5,590 nucleotides of DNA, taken from positions 1 through 5,590 of the forward strand of contig JAQVID010000270.1 in the NCBI GenBank assembly GCA_028695865.1, read 5' to 3'. The notes beneath the pieces were generated by a model. That model was given only the letters and a program-made list of their open reading frames with translations, was not told the origin of the DNA and ran no database searches. Shown here piece by piece: positions 1 through 5,590 of the stretch (position 1 is its first letter; each line of letters begins with the position of its first letter). The position numbers and the translations under genes are program-made. The stretch is from Thermoguttaceae bacterium (GTDB lineage: Bacteria > Planctomycetota > Planctomycetia > Pirellulales > Thermoguttaceae).

Positions 1-1316
1 TCAAAGCCTATGCCGTCAAGCGATTCAAGAAGTTTTTTGGTTCAACTCCGGTCATTCGTATTGAAGCAGGCTCGACCGTAAAGGAATCAGAAGCATATCA
101 CGTTGAGGCAAAAGGAAAAAAATTGCTCATTTCGTCCGGCTCGTTGGCGGGCGTTCGCTACGCATTATCGACGATTCGCCAAATGGCGGAAGCACTGCCG
201 GGCACAAAAACTGTTCAGGGATGGTTCATTCCTGAAACAATCATTGACGATGCTCCATCACTGCATTTTCGAGGACTGCATTTGTGCTGGTTCCCGGAAA
301 CAAGAGCGATTCGAATTGAGCAAGGTATTCGCATGGCGGCGTATTACAAATACAATTACGTCGTTCTGGAACTCTGGGGCGTTTATCCTTATAAGGCGCT
401 GCCCCAAATGGCTTGGGCGGAACATCAAACCACGGAAAAGGAATTGCGACGTCTGGTCAAACTTGGCAATGAACTCGGTGTGAAGATGATTCCGCAGTTC
501 AATTTGTTTGGTCATGCAGCCGCTTCCCGCGTTTCTGTCGGAAAACATGTTCTGCTGGATTTGCACCCGGAATACGCCTCTCTTTTCGAACCGGATGGAT
601 GGACCTGGTGTTTGAGTAATCCCGAAACAAAGAAATTACTGACCGCAATCATTTTGGAATTACTCGATATTTTTGACAATCCGGAGTACTTTCACATTGG
701 CTTTGACGAAGCGTATTCCGCAGGGACTTGTAAGGCGTGCCGAGCCGGAAATTATCGCGAGACTTTCTTCAACCATCTGATGTTTATCAACAAGCTGTTG
801 GCTCAACATCATGCCCGACCGCTCATGTGGCACGATATGCTTTTGCGTCGTGACGATCCCCGGTGGAAAGGTTACGTCGTTTATGGTAATGAAAAAACAG
901 ACGGCTTGCTGGAACGCCTGCCCAAAGATTTTATATTGTGCGACTGGCAGTATGGCGCGCCTAAAAAGGGCGAAACCTGGCCGACCATGCGCCTCTTCAA
1001 GGAAAAAGGATTCGATGTCATTGCGTGTCCCTGGCGCAATTTTGCGGGCATAGAAAGTCAGGCCAAACAGGCAATTTCCGAGCAATATTTTGGTGTCTTG
1101 TGCACAACCTGGCATCACTTTTTTGGACCCAATATGTATCGCGTTCTGGCAACGGGATCGTGTGCGCTTTGGGGAACGGAGCGAGAGCATCGTGAAAACG
1201 AGTTGGGTATGTTTAATCAGCACCTGCGACAGGTCGGCTGGGAAATCGACGGACTGAAGTACAACGATACAGGTTGGGCCGACTGGCAAATCCTGCCGGA
1301 AACAAACGGACAATGA
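1..1316 (+). CDS. Glycoside hydrolase family 20 protein (beta-N-acetylhexosaminidase-like), 5'-truncated
   Basis: The reading frame is open from position 3 to the TGA at 1314-1316, giving 437 visible residues; the true start is left of the window. GH20 enzymes remove terminal N-acetylhexosamine residues by substrate-assisted catalysis. Visible residues 1-70 resemble the small alpha/beta GH20b domain, ending in GVRYALSTIRQ, which matches the family's 'G..ya..Tl.Q' pattern. The TIM barrel follows: HFRGLHL (R90, expected sugar-binding Arg), QFNLFGHAA near 165-173, then HIGFDEA with the catalytic Asp-Glu pair at residues 235-236 (bases 705-710). Trp-containing motifs WHDM, DWQYG and TTWHHFFG near 276, 315 and 370 fit the aromatic pocket. 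A TCKAC cysteine pair lies just after the catalytic pair. The residue before the pair is Phe, not the Gly of the usual HxGGDE. Location and signal peptide cannot be judged. The family call is firm; the exact substrate is unknown. The gene converges on the thioesterase gene. Confidence 0.85.
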   Translation, partial: KAYAVKRFKKFFGSTPVIRIEAGSTVKESEAYHVEAKGKKLLISSGSLAGVRYALSTIRQMAEALPGTKTVQGWFIPETIIDDAPSLHFRGLHLCWFPETRAIRIEQGIRMAAYYKYNYVVLELWGVYPYKALPQMAWAEHQTTEKELRRLVKLGNELGVKMIPQFNLFGHAAASRVSVGKHVLLDLHPEYASLFEPDGWTWCLSNPETKKLLTAIILELLDIFDNPEYFHIGFDEAYSAGTCKACRAGNYRETFFNHLMFINKLLAQHHARPLMWHDMLLRRDDPRWKGYVVYGNEKTDGLLERLPKDFILCDWQYGAPKKGETWPTMRLFKEKGFDVIACPWRNFAGIESQAKQAISEQYFGVLCTTWHHFFGPNMYRVLATGSCALWGTEREHRENELGMFNQHLRQVGWEIDGLKYNDTGWADWQILPETNGQ

Positions 1317-1321
1317 GTTTG

Positions 1322-1327
1322 TATAAT
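1322..1327 (+). promoter_or_regulatory. Possible -10 box (TATAAT) just after the GH20 stop codon
   Basis: A perfect TATAAT lies six bases past the GH20 stop codon. At 17-bp spacing the would-be -35 is GAAACA, a poor match to TTGACA. No protein gene follows on this strand before the convergent thioesterase, so a promoter here would have to serve a non-coding RNA running through the structured segment at 1370-1459. A six-base AT-rich match also arises easily by chance. Confidence 0.2.
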
Positions 1328-1340
1328 GCCCAATCATTGT

Positions 1341-1355
1341 AACACACCGTGTGTT
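1341..1355. repeat. Short perfect palindrome AACACAC-C-GTGTGTT
   Basis: Seven-base arms are separated by a single C, 24 bases after the GH20 stop. As RNA the innermost pairs could not form, leaving about five base pairs and a small loop. Only TTT follows on the + strand before GAAAAAAG, so it would be a weak terminator for the GH20 gene. It could equally be a protein-binding dyad. No stronger terminator for the GH20 gene is visible. Confidence 0.35.
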
Positions 1356-1369
1356 TGAAAAAAGATATT

Positions 1370-1459
1370 TGACAAACGGATTTGTTCGCTCTCTTGCGAC
1401 GCGGCACGCGTAAATTCGCTCCCCGGGAAGCTCTTCAGGGCCACCCTGTCCGTTTGTCA
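1370..1459. other. Structured intergenic segment: 11-bp inverted repeat enclosing short hairpins
   Basis: TGACAAACGGA at 1370-1380 is exactly complementary to TCCGTTTGTCA at 1449-1459. Inside are ACGCG-GCA-CGCGT (1399-1411), an imperfect CCCGGG-centred dyad (1418-1431), and CAGGG-CCA-CCCTG (1436-1448), which abuts the right arm. Together these could fold as a multi-branched RNA closed by an 11-bp helix. No coding gene covers the segment, and I recognise no known RNA family. A mobile-element remnant or chance pairing are alternatives. The inverted repeat is directly seen; function is inference. Confidence 0.4.
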
Positions 1460-1468
1460 GACTTCGTA

Positions 1469-1548
1469 CAAAGATTCAACAGATCAAAGATTCAACAGAT
1501 CAAAGATTCAACAGATCAAAGATTCAACAACACAAAGAATCAACGCGT
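1469..1548. repeat. Tandem repeat, 16-bp unit CAAAGATTCAACAGAT, about five copies
   Basis: Three perfect head-to-tail copies (1469-1484, 1485-1500, 1501-1516) are followed by two decaying ones: 1517-1532, altered in its last three bases, and 1533-1548, which keeps CAAAGA-TCAAC. The period is not a multiple of three, so it does not encode a peptide repeat in one frame, and it lies between two convergent genes. There are no spacers, so it is not a CRISPR array. It looks like a minisatellite that grew by slippage; copy number may vary among strains. Confidence 0.9.
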
Positions 1549-1560
1549 CACGATCTTCGT

Positions 1561-2049
1561 TTATCGTTTTTTCGCCGATTCGTCTGCCGTGACGATTGGG
1601 TCACAAGGCTTGTTCTGAATAAAGATCGTATGCATTTCGGCCGGAACCCTGGTTGGACGTCCGGTGGTCAAAGAGACAAATCCCCACCGCGTTTCCGCCG
1701 TGGCAACGAGTGCCTGATCAGCTATTCGCGTAAAACGATACCGCCGGATACTACTGACGTTTTTCATTTCAGCAACCCAGGTTTCGGCAAGTATCTTATC
1801 GCCAAGGTGTGCCTGGTTAAGATAATCGATTGTATGTCGACGGACGACCCAAGCGATTCCTTCTTCGGTATAGCGCGATGTCGGCCATCCCAACGCGGCT
1901 GAATGCTCTATGGCAATTTCCTGCATCCAGTGGACATAACAGACGTTATTGGCGTGATTGAGTTCGTCAATATCTTTGGGCAAAACTTCAATGATTGTCT
2001 GGTAGACCGGTACAGAAGGTATGTTCGTGTTGTCAGTATGTTGTTCCAT
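1561..2049 (-). CDS. Hotdog-fold acyl-CoA thioesterase (4HBT / YbgC-FadM-like)
   Basis: The 162-residue product has the usual length of a single hotdog domain. Such enzymes hydrolyse acyl-CoA or acyl-ACP thioesters in the cytoplasm as dimers or tetramers. The signature is at residues 26-42: D26-I-D28 followed by LNHANNVCYVHWMQ, the counterpart of the family's 'D.D..GHVNN..Y..W' motif, with D28 the likely active-site acid. The second half, ETRWGFVSLTTGRP, is the typical final beta-strand block. No signal peptide or membrane segment is seen. I chose ATG at 2049 because AAGAGAGA (2058-2065) sits nine bases upstream; an in-frame TTG at 2076 has no Shine-Dalgarno-like sequence. The Gly of GHVNN is replaced by Asn. 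It converges with the GH20 gene and lies downstream of SecDF on the same strand, separated by two terminator-like hairpins, so it is probably transcribed alone. Acyl substrate is unknown. Confidence 0.85.
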   Translation of the reverse strand: MEQHTDNTNIPSVPVYQTIIEVLPKDIDELNHANNVCYVHWMQEIAIEHSAALGWPTSRYTEEGIAWVVRRHTIDYLNQAHLGDKILAETWVAEMKNVSSIRRYRFTRIADQALVATAETRWGFVSLTTGRPTRVPAEMHTIFIQNKPCDPIVTADESAKKR

Positions 2050-2107
2050 TGGACAAATCTCTCTTGCTTTCTGCAATCAGTACAGCGGATGCCAACTGCT
2101 TTTGGGT

Positions 2108-2150
2108 AAAACAAAAAGCCAAAGACCTTTCTGCTGAAAATCTCTGGCTT
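2108..2150 (-). terminator. Rho-independent-like terminator upstream of the thioesterase gene
   Basis: Read on the - strand, AAGCCAGAGA (2150-2141) pairs with TCTTTGGCTT (2125-2116) as ten consecutive pairs including one G-U wobble. The loop is 15 bases, and TTTGTTTT follows (2115-2108). On the + strand the wobble becomes a C-A mismatch and no T-tract follows, so the direction is leftward. It ends 58 bases before the thioesterase ATG, so it ends either an upstream short transcript or acts as an attenuator in the thioesterase leader. GGGTAA just outside the left arm can also pair with TTACCC (2109-2104), which would trap the U-tract and offers a competing fold. Confidence 0.55.
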
Positions 2151-2172
2151 ACCCGCGCTGACGACACAAAAC

Positions 2173-2289
2173 ATGCAAGTATCGCTTAAGTTATTCCTGT
2201 TTACCGGATTCTTCGTGCTGTGTGCCCTGAATCCCCACCGTTTTCCAAAGGAAACCGGAGCGCCTATCACAAAAATGAAGTATCGGTAA
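2173..2289 (+). CDS. Doubtful 38-residue ORF with a signal-peptide-like N-terminus
   Basis: ATG at 2173 opens a 38-codon frame ending in TAA at 2287-2289. The predicted peptide begins MQVSLKLFLFTGFFVLCALNP: one lysine, then about 13 hydrophobic residues, then a short polar tail rich in Lys, Pro and Arg. This resembles a small secreted or membrane-inserted peptide. Against it: no Shine-Dalgarno-like sequence precedes the ATG (CGACACAAAAC), no good promoter is seen, the frame is short enough to arise by chance, and the opposite strand carries terminators that explain part of the structure. I do not recognise a family. Treat it as a candidate only. Confidence 0.2.
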   Translation: MQVSLKLFLFTGFFVLCALNPHRFPKETGAPITKMKYR

Positions 2290-2306
2290 TGTGGTGATAT
2301 AACGCG

Positions 2307-2326
2307 CAGTACAACGTATTGTACTG
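2307..2326. promoter_or_regulatory. Perfect 20-bp palindrome, possible operator
   Basis: CAGTACAA and TTGTACTG are perfect eight-base arms around a four-base centre (CGTA). On the - strand it lies just downstream of the secDF terminator and immediately before GCGTTATATCAC, whose TATATC is a loose -10 match. It carries no T-tract on either side, so it is not itself a terminator. A dimeric repressor site controlling leftward transcription towards the thioesterase is possible; a stable RNA hairpin is the alternative. Only the symmetry is directly seen. Confidence 0.35.
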
Positions 2327-2330
2327 TCTG

Positions 2331-2363
2331 AAAACTCCCCGTTGGTCGCAAGCAACAGGGAGT
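2331..2363 (-). terminator. Rho-independent-like terminator of secDF
   Basis: Thirty-five bases past the secDF stop, the - strand reads ACTCCC-T-GTTG, an eight-base loop, then CAAC-G-GGGAGT. This is an 11-bp stem with one U-G wobble, followed by a short TTT before CAG. On the + strand the wobble becomes a C-A mismatch and no T-run follows, which supports leftward polarity. The T-tract is short, so termination may be incomplete. Confidence 0.6.
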
Positions 2364-2398
2364 GAATCAGAACACATTCAAAAACACACGGCGAAAAA

Positions 2399-5300
2399 CT
2401 ATTTTGAGATTCCGCGTTTCTTCTCTTCCATTTTGGAGAGTTTGAGCAGGTAGTTTGCCGCGACAAAGATCGTGCTCAACGTACCGATGAACACGCCAAC
2501 GCACATGGCAAACGAGAAGGTATGAATACCGGCACCACCGAAGAAGTAGAGCACAAGGGCGACGAACAAAGTCGTTAACGACGTCAGGACGGTTCGACTA
2601 AGTGTCTGGTTGATACTCACATTAACAATTTCCGGGGTGAGGGTAACGTTCTTGCCTCGGATTTCACGGATACGGTCGAACAACACAATCGTATCGTTCA
2701 GGGAGTAACCGATAATCGTAAGGAACGCGGCGACGGTCGGAAGACCGATTTTGAACTCCGAAATACCCAAAAAGCCAAAGTACGGAGCCAGCCAGAAACT
2801 TACAGCAAGCAAACCGAGTGTAAACAGCACGTTGTAAATCAGGGAGATAACAGACGCAAGGCCGTAAATAACCTTGGTGAATCGCACCCAAATATACAAA
2901 ATAATACAAATCAGCGAACCAAGAATAGCGAGCATACCTTGCGTTCGGGCATAGCTTGCAACGGAACTTCCTATTGTATTGGACGATTCGAAAGTCTGCG
3001 TTTCGTTCACATGAGCACTGACCGACTGGAGAATTTTATCAGCAAGCTTCTGATCAGAGGTATCCATGAGAACGGTCCAACTGCCGTAAGACTCCTCTTT
3101 TTTGCCTGCCTTGTATTCGTCGTTAGTCACGTTAATTTCGAACGTGTCAACGTTTCCTTCTTTAATGAGCGCATCGCGAGCGTCTTCCAAAAGACCAAGT
3201 ACCACTTCACGACCCAGTGACGGTTTCACCGATACTTGGGCAACGGTCTTCTTTTCTTTTGTGCCCGGGACGGATACCGAATCAACTTCTTTAACACCTT
3301 CGTTTTTGAACGTCAGGGTAAAATGCCGCAGGGCATCGCCAAAAGCCTTCTTCAGAAGAGCTTCCACTTCAACTCGGTACTCATCCGCATCTTTCTTCGG
3401 AGGACACGAAGTACAAATCGTAAAGCAGGTATTGGCCGCAACCGGGTTACCGTTACGATCTTTGGAAAGCGACAAGTTACTCACGGACAAGTCGGGCAGG
3501 TCTCGAAGCTTTGCGCGAATATCCGAAATATTCTGTTCTTTATCAAATACGGTTTGAACTTCCACACCACCAACAAAGTCAATATCAAAAATTCCTTTGC
3601 CGCGGACGAAAACACCAAGCAAACCGATAAGAATCAAAATGTTGAACACCCACAAAGCCTTCGTGTACATTCCGACGAAGTTGATTTTTGTCTTACCAAA
3701 CGGCTTGAGAGCGGAGGTCAACGGGTAAACACAATGGGTAGTAATCCATCCGCGTTTTTCGCAGGTTTCGAAAATAATTCGCGAAACAAAAGTTGCGGTG
3801 AACAAACTGAACGCGACACCCAGGAAGAGGGTAACGGCAAAACCTTTGACCTGATCGGTACCGACAAAGTAAAGAATGGCGGCCGTGATCATGGTCGTAA
3901 CGTTTGAGTCGAGAATCGCGGAAAACGCTTTTTGGAATCCGTTGCGAACGGCCATTTTTAAGGTTGCGCCACCGTTGATCTCTTCCTTGATACGTTCAAA
4001 AATAAGCACGTTCGCGTCGACGGCCATACCAACGGTCAAGACAAGACCGGCCAAACCAGGAAGAGTAAACGCCGCTCGCAGACCAAGCATAAAGGTCATA
4101 ATCAGCAAAAGGTTCATGATCACGGCGAAACTGGCGACCATGCCGCCGAATCCGTAATACATCACCATAAAGATCAAAACGATAAGACCACCCCAAACAA
4201 CGGAGTTTTTGCCTTTTTCAATGGTATCAGCACCCAACGTCGGACCGGTGACCATCTTCGTCACAGGAATGTCCGTCAACTTGGCCGGAAGTGCGCCTGC
4301 CTGCATGACCTGGATTAAATCACGAACTTCACGCTGAATACGCTGACGACTATCGGCACCCAAATCGCGTCCAAACGTAATCACGCCACTGCGGCCAATC
4401 GTATCATTGATCGTTGGCGCCGAGTAGAGTGAATCGTTCATGACAATACCAAGCTGACGGCCTCGCGAACGATCTGTACCCGCTTTGTATCGGTTTGTCA
4501 AACGCTGAAGTCGTTCGGCTCCATCGGCACTCATGGAAAAGAGTACTTCCGGATCGCCTCGCTGGCCAACACTTTCACGAATCATGCTCATATGACGACC
4601 GTAAACGTCATAAGTTTCGGTAAGAGTCAAAACGAGCACATCGAAACGGGGTGCCGCAGGATCATTGGGATTCTTCAAAAGGGAATCTCGAAGAACCAAA
4701 TCCGACGAACGAATACTGTCTTCCTGCGTTGGGTCAACAGGTGTCCAAACACCGCCGAGAATAATTTCATCTTTACCAATCGGAGCATCAAGCTTGATTT
4801 CCCACGCTTCCTTGAGTTCAGGACTGAGGGCTTTCGTAATGAGTGGCGCTTCCTCGGTAGCGTCGCGGGAAACCAAGATACGGAACTTCAACTGACCAGC
4901 CGAGTTGATGATTCGTTCCAATCGGGCTACTTCCGCTTCATCGGCTTCCGGAATCGTGATCTTGACTTCGGTATTGTTACCCAACTCCTGAATGGAAATT
5001 TCGCGAACGCCGGACGGATTGATACGACGTGCCAACGCTCCTTTGAGCTGGCCCATCTCCTCGTTCGTGATGTTCTTGCCGGCAGCGCCTTTACGTGCTC
5101 CGCCTTTTATGTCCGCTCCGTCTTTCGGGCTGACTCCGTATACCAGAATCGAACCACCGCGAAGGTCAATACCAAGGTTCATTCGACTCTTCGTAAAACC
5201 GCCAAATCCCGTTCCGGTTACTGTTGAAATCAAACTGGCCAAAAACAGGAAAATAATTAGCAAATAAGCCGATTCGTATTCTGATAATCGCCATGCTTTG

Positions 5301-5590
5301 GCAAAAAACTTGCTCAATCCCAACGAAACAAGGAATATCACCGCGATCACGAGAAAAAGAACCAGATTATTACTCTTCTGGGTCGTATCTTTTTGGAGCA
5401 ACTTCGAAACCGGTGCCTGTCCCTGCGTCTTCGCAACGTCTTTAGCGTCGGCTTTGGGAGCTTCAGCTTTAGCGTCGGCCTTGGGGGCTTCGGCTTTAGC
5501 GTCTGCTTTAGGGGCTGCGGCTTTAGCGTCGGCCTTGGGGGCTTCAGTTTTAGCGTCTGCTTTAGGGGCTGCGGCTTTAGCGTCGGCCTT
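2399..5590 (-). CDS. secDF: Protein translocase subunit SecDF (SecD-SecF fusion), N-terminus cut by window edge
   Basis: The frame stays open from the right edge to TAG at 2399-2401: 1063 visible residues, numbered from the edge. SecDF sits in the inner membrane and uses the ion gradient to draw exported proteins out of SecYEG. Residues 1-54 are six KADAK-type nonapeptide repeats. Two membrane segments follow (75-94, 107-126), then LGIDLRGG (139-146) opening the large SecD exported domain. The SecD membrane bundle (about 464-608) contains GMAVDANVL with D525, matching the conserved TM4 Asp of Thermus SecDF. SecF starts with a membrane segment near 645-663, IDFVGG (670-675), a long exported domain, and a bundle (885-1048) with YSLNDTIVLFDRIRE (D966) and SRTVLTS (R999), matching the essential Asp and Arg. 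All key residues are present. Odd points are the enlarged SecF exported domain with three clustered cysteines (722, 726, 729) and the repeat-rich N-terminus. The TTG at 5401 is not the likely start because coding continues upstream. Confidence 0.95.
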   Translation of the reverse strand, partial: KADAKAAAPKADAKTEAPKADAKAAAPKADAKAEAPKADAKAEAPKADAKDVAKTQGQAPVSKLLQKDTTQKSNNLVLFLVIAVIFLVSLGLSKFFAKAWRLSEYESAYLLIIFLFLASLISTVTGTGFGGFTKSRMNLGIDLRGGSILVYGVSPKDGADIKGGARKGAAGKNITNEEMGQLKGALARRINPSGVREISIQELGNNTEVKITIPEADEAEVARLERIINSAGQLKFRILVSRDATEEAPLITKALSPELKEAWEIKLDAPIGKDEIILGGVWTPVDPTQEDSIRSSDLVLRDSLLKNPNDPAAPRFDVLVLTLTETYDVYGRHMSMIRESVGQRGDPEVLFSMSADGAERLQRLTNRYKAGTDRSRGRQLGIVMNDSLYSAPTINDTIGRSGVITFGRDLGADSRQRIQREVRDLIQVMQAGALPAKLTDIPVTKMVTGPTLGADTIEKGKNSVVWGGLIVLIFMVMYYGFGGMVASFAVIMNLLLIMTFMLGLRAAFTLPGLAGLVLTVGMAVDANVLIFERIKEEINGGATLKMAVRNGFQKAFSAILDSNVTTMITAAILYFVGTDQVKGFAVTLFLGVAFSLFTATFVSRIIFETCEKRGWITTHCVYPLTSALKPFGKTKINFVGMYTKALWVFNILILIGLLGVFVRGKGIFDIDFVGGVEVQTVFDKEQNISDIRAKLRDLPDLSVSNLSLSKDRNGNPVAANTCFTICTSCPPKKDADEYRVEVEALLKKAFGDALRHFTLTFKNEGVKEVDSVSVPGTKEKKTVAQVSVKPSLGREVVLGLLEDARDALIKEGNVDTFEINVTNDEYKAGKKEESYGSWTVLMDTSDQKLADKILQSVSAHVNETQTFESSNTIGSSVASYARTQGMLAILGSLICIILYIWVRFTKVIYGLASVISLIYNVLFTLGLLAVSFWLAPYFGFLGISEFKIGLPTVAAFLTIIGYSLNDTIVLFDRIREIRGKNVTLTPEIVNVSINQTLSRTVLTSLTTLFVALVLYFFGGAGIHTFSFAMCVGVFIGTLSTIFVAANYLLKLSKMEEKKRGISK
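5429..5590 (-). repeat. 27-bp coding tandem repeat in secDF (nonapeptide KADAK-x-x-AP)
   Basis: Six in-frame 27-bp units are visible, continuing beyond the right edge. From the edge the variable tails after KADAK read AAAP, TEAP, AAAP, AEAP, AEAP and DVAK. Units one and three are identical, and two and four differ at two bases, so 5537-5590 and 5483-5536 form a nearly identical 54-bp higher-order pair, pointing to recent duplication. The product is a Lys/Ala/Pro/acid-rich, probably extended linker. Confidence 0.95.

Larger units (their letters stand above)
2050..2398. other. Intergenic region between thioesterase and secDF
   Basis: These 349 bases contain no convincing protein gene. They hold two leftward terminator-like hairpins (2108-2150 and 2331-2363), a perfect palindrome (2307-2326), an imperfect hairpin at 2238-2258 (CCG-T-TTTCC, AAA loop, GGAAA-C-CGG) and a weak 38-codon ORF on the + strand (2173-2289). 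The leader of the thioesterase gene must start within it. I see no tRNA and no riboswitch that I recognise. Longer frames crossing it on the - strand run into the secDF or thioesterase genes in the wrong frame and do not look like proteins. Confidence 0.7.

Noticed and set aside
123..125. TTG at 123 as the start of the GH20 gene
   Set aside because: The same frame is open to the left edge and encodes sequence typical of the GH20b domain, so this is an internal Leu codon.
660..1337. 225-codon - strand frame opposite the GH20 gene
   Set aside because: It is a shadow of the catalytic domain coding strand with no domain features.
1469..1548. CRISPR-like array
   Set aside because: The 16-bp units abut directly with no spacers, and no cas-like gene is nearby.
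2074..2076. TTG at 2076 as the start of the thioesterase
   Set aside because: It has no Shine-Dalgarno-like sequence, whereas ATG at 2049 has AAGAGAGA at good spacing and gives the usual family length.
2230..2280. Possible riboswitch aptamer in the thioesterase leader
   Set aside because: GC-rich hairpin sequence is present, but I could not match it to conserved cores of cobalamin, SAM, TPP, FMN or other known classes.
1908..2351. 147-codon - strand frame spanning the intergenic region and the thioesterase N-terminus
   Set aside because: It overlaps the thioesterase in another frame, runs through both terminator hairpins, and has a composition unlike a protein.
3236..3907. 223-codon + strand frame inside secDF
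   Set aside because: It is antisense to well-conserved SecF/SecD coding sequence and its translation shows no recognisable domain.
5399..5401. TTG at 5401 as the start of SecDF
   Set aside because: The frame continues upstream through an in-frame nonapeptide repeat array to the window edge.

Overview
The window holds two partial genes at its edges, one complete gene between them, and two intergenic stretches with several repeats and hairpins. The organism looks like a member of the Planctomycetota. SecD and SecF are fused into one very long polypeptide with a low-complexity Lys/Ala/Pro N-terminal region, base composition is near 50% GC by eye, and a GH20-type sugar hydrolase lies alongside. 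This placement is inferred from gene architecture, not from a database match. A related phylum with fused SecDF (for example Lentisphaerota/PVC relatives) cannot be excluded.

Layout. Positions 1-1316 (+) carry the C-terminal 437 residues of a glycoside hydrolase family 20 protein whose start lies left of the window. Positions 1317-1560 are a convergent intergenic region containing a perfect TATAAT box, a short palindrome, an 11-bp inverted repeat enclosing three small hairpins, and a 16-bp tandem repeat. Positions 1561-2049 (-) encode a hotdog-fold acyl-CoA thioesterase, complete, with ATG at 2049. Positions 2050-2398 are non-coding apart from a doubtful 38-codon ORF; they hold two Rho-independent-like terminators that both point leftward, a perfect 8-bp-arm palindrome and a further hairpin. 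Positions 2399-5590 (-) encode the SecDF fusion, complete at its C-terminus but running off the right edge inside a 27-bp (9-residue) repeat array.

Function. The three genes do not form an obvious pathway. SecDF is a core membrane component that uses the ion gradient to pull secreted proteins through SecYEG. The GH20 enzyme probably trims terminal N-acetylhexosamine-type sugars from glycans. The thioesterase probably hydrolyses an acyl-CoA or acyl-ACP. SecDF and the thioesterase share a strand, but the two terminators between them argue for separate transcripts. The least explained parts are the repeat-bearing N-terminus and enlarged, cysteine-containing SecF exported domain of SecDF, the structured segment at 1370-1459, and the terminator-bounded segment at 2108-2363.
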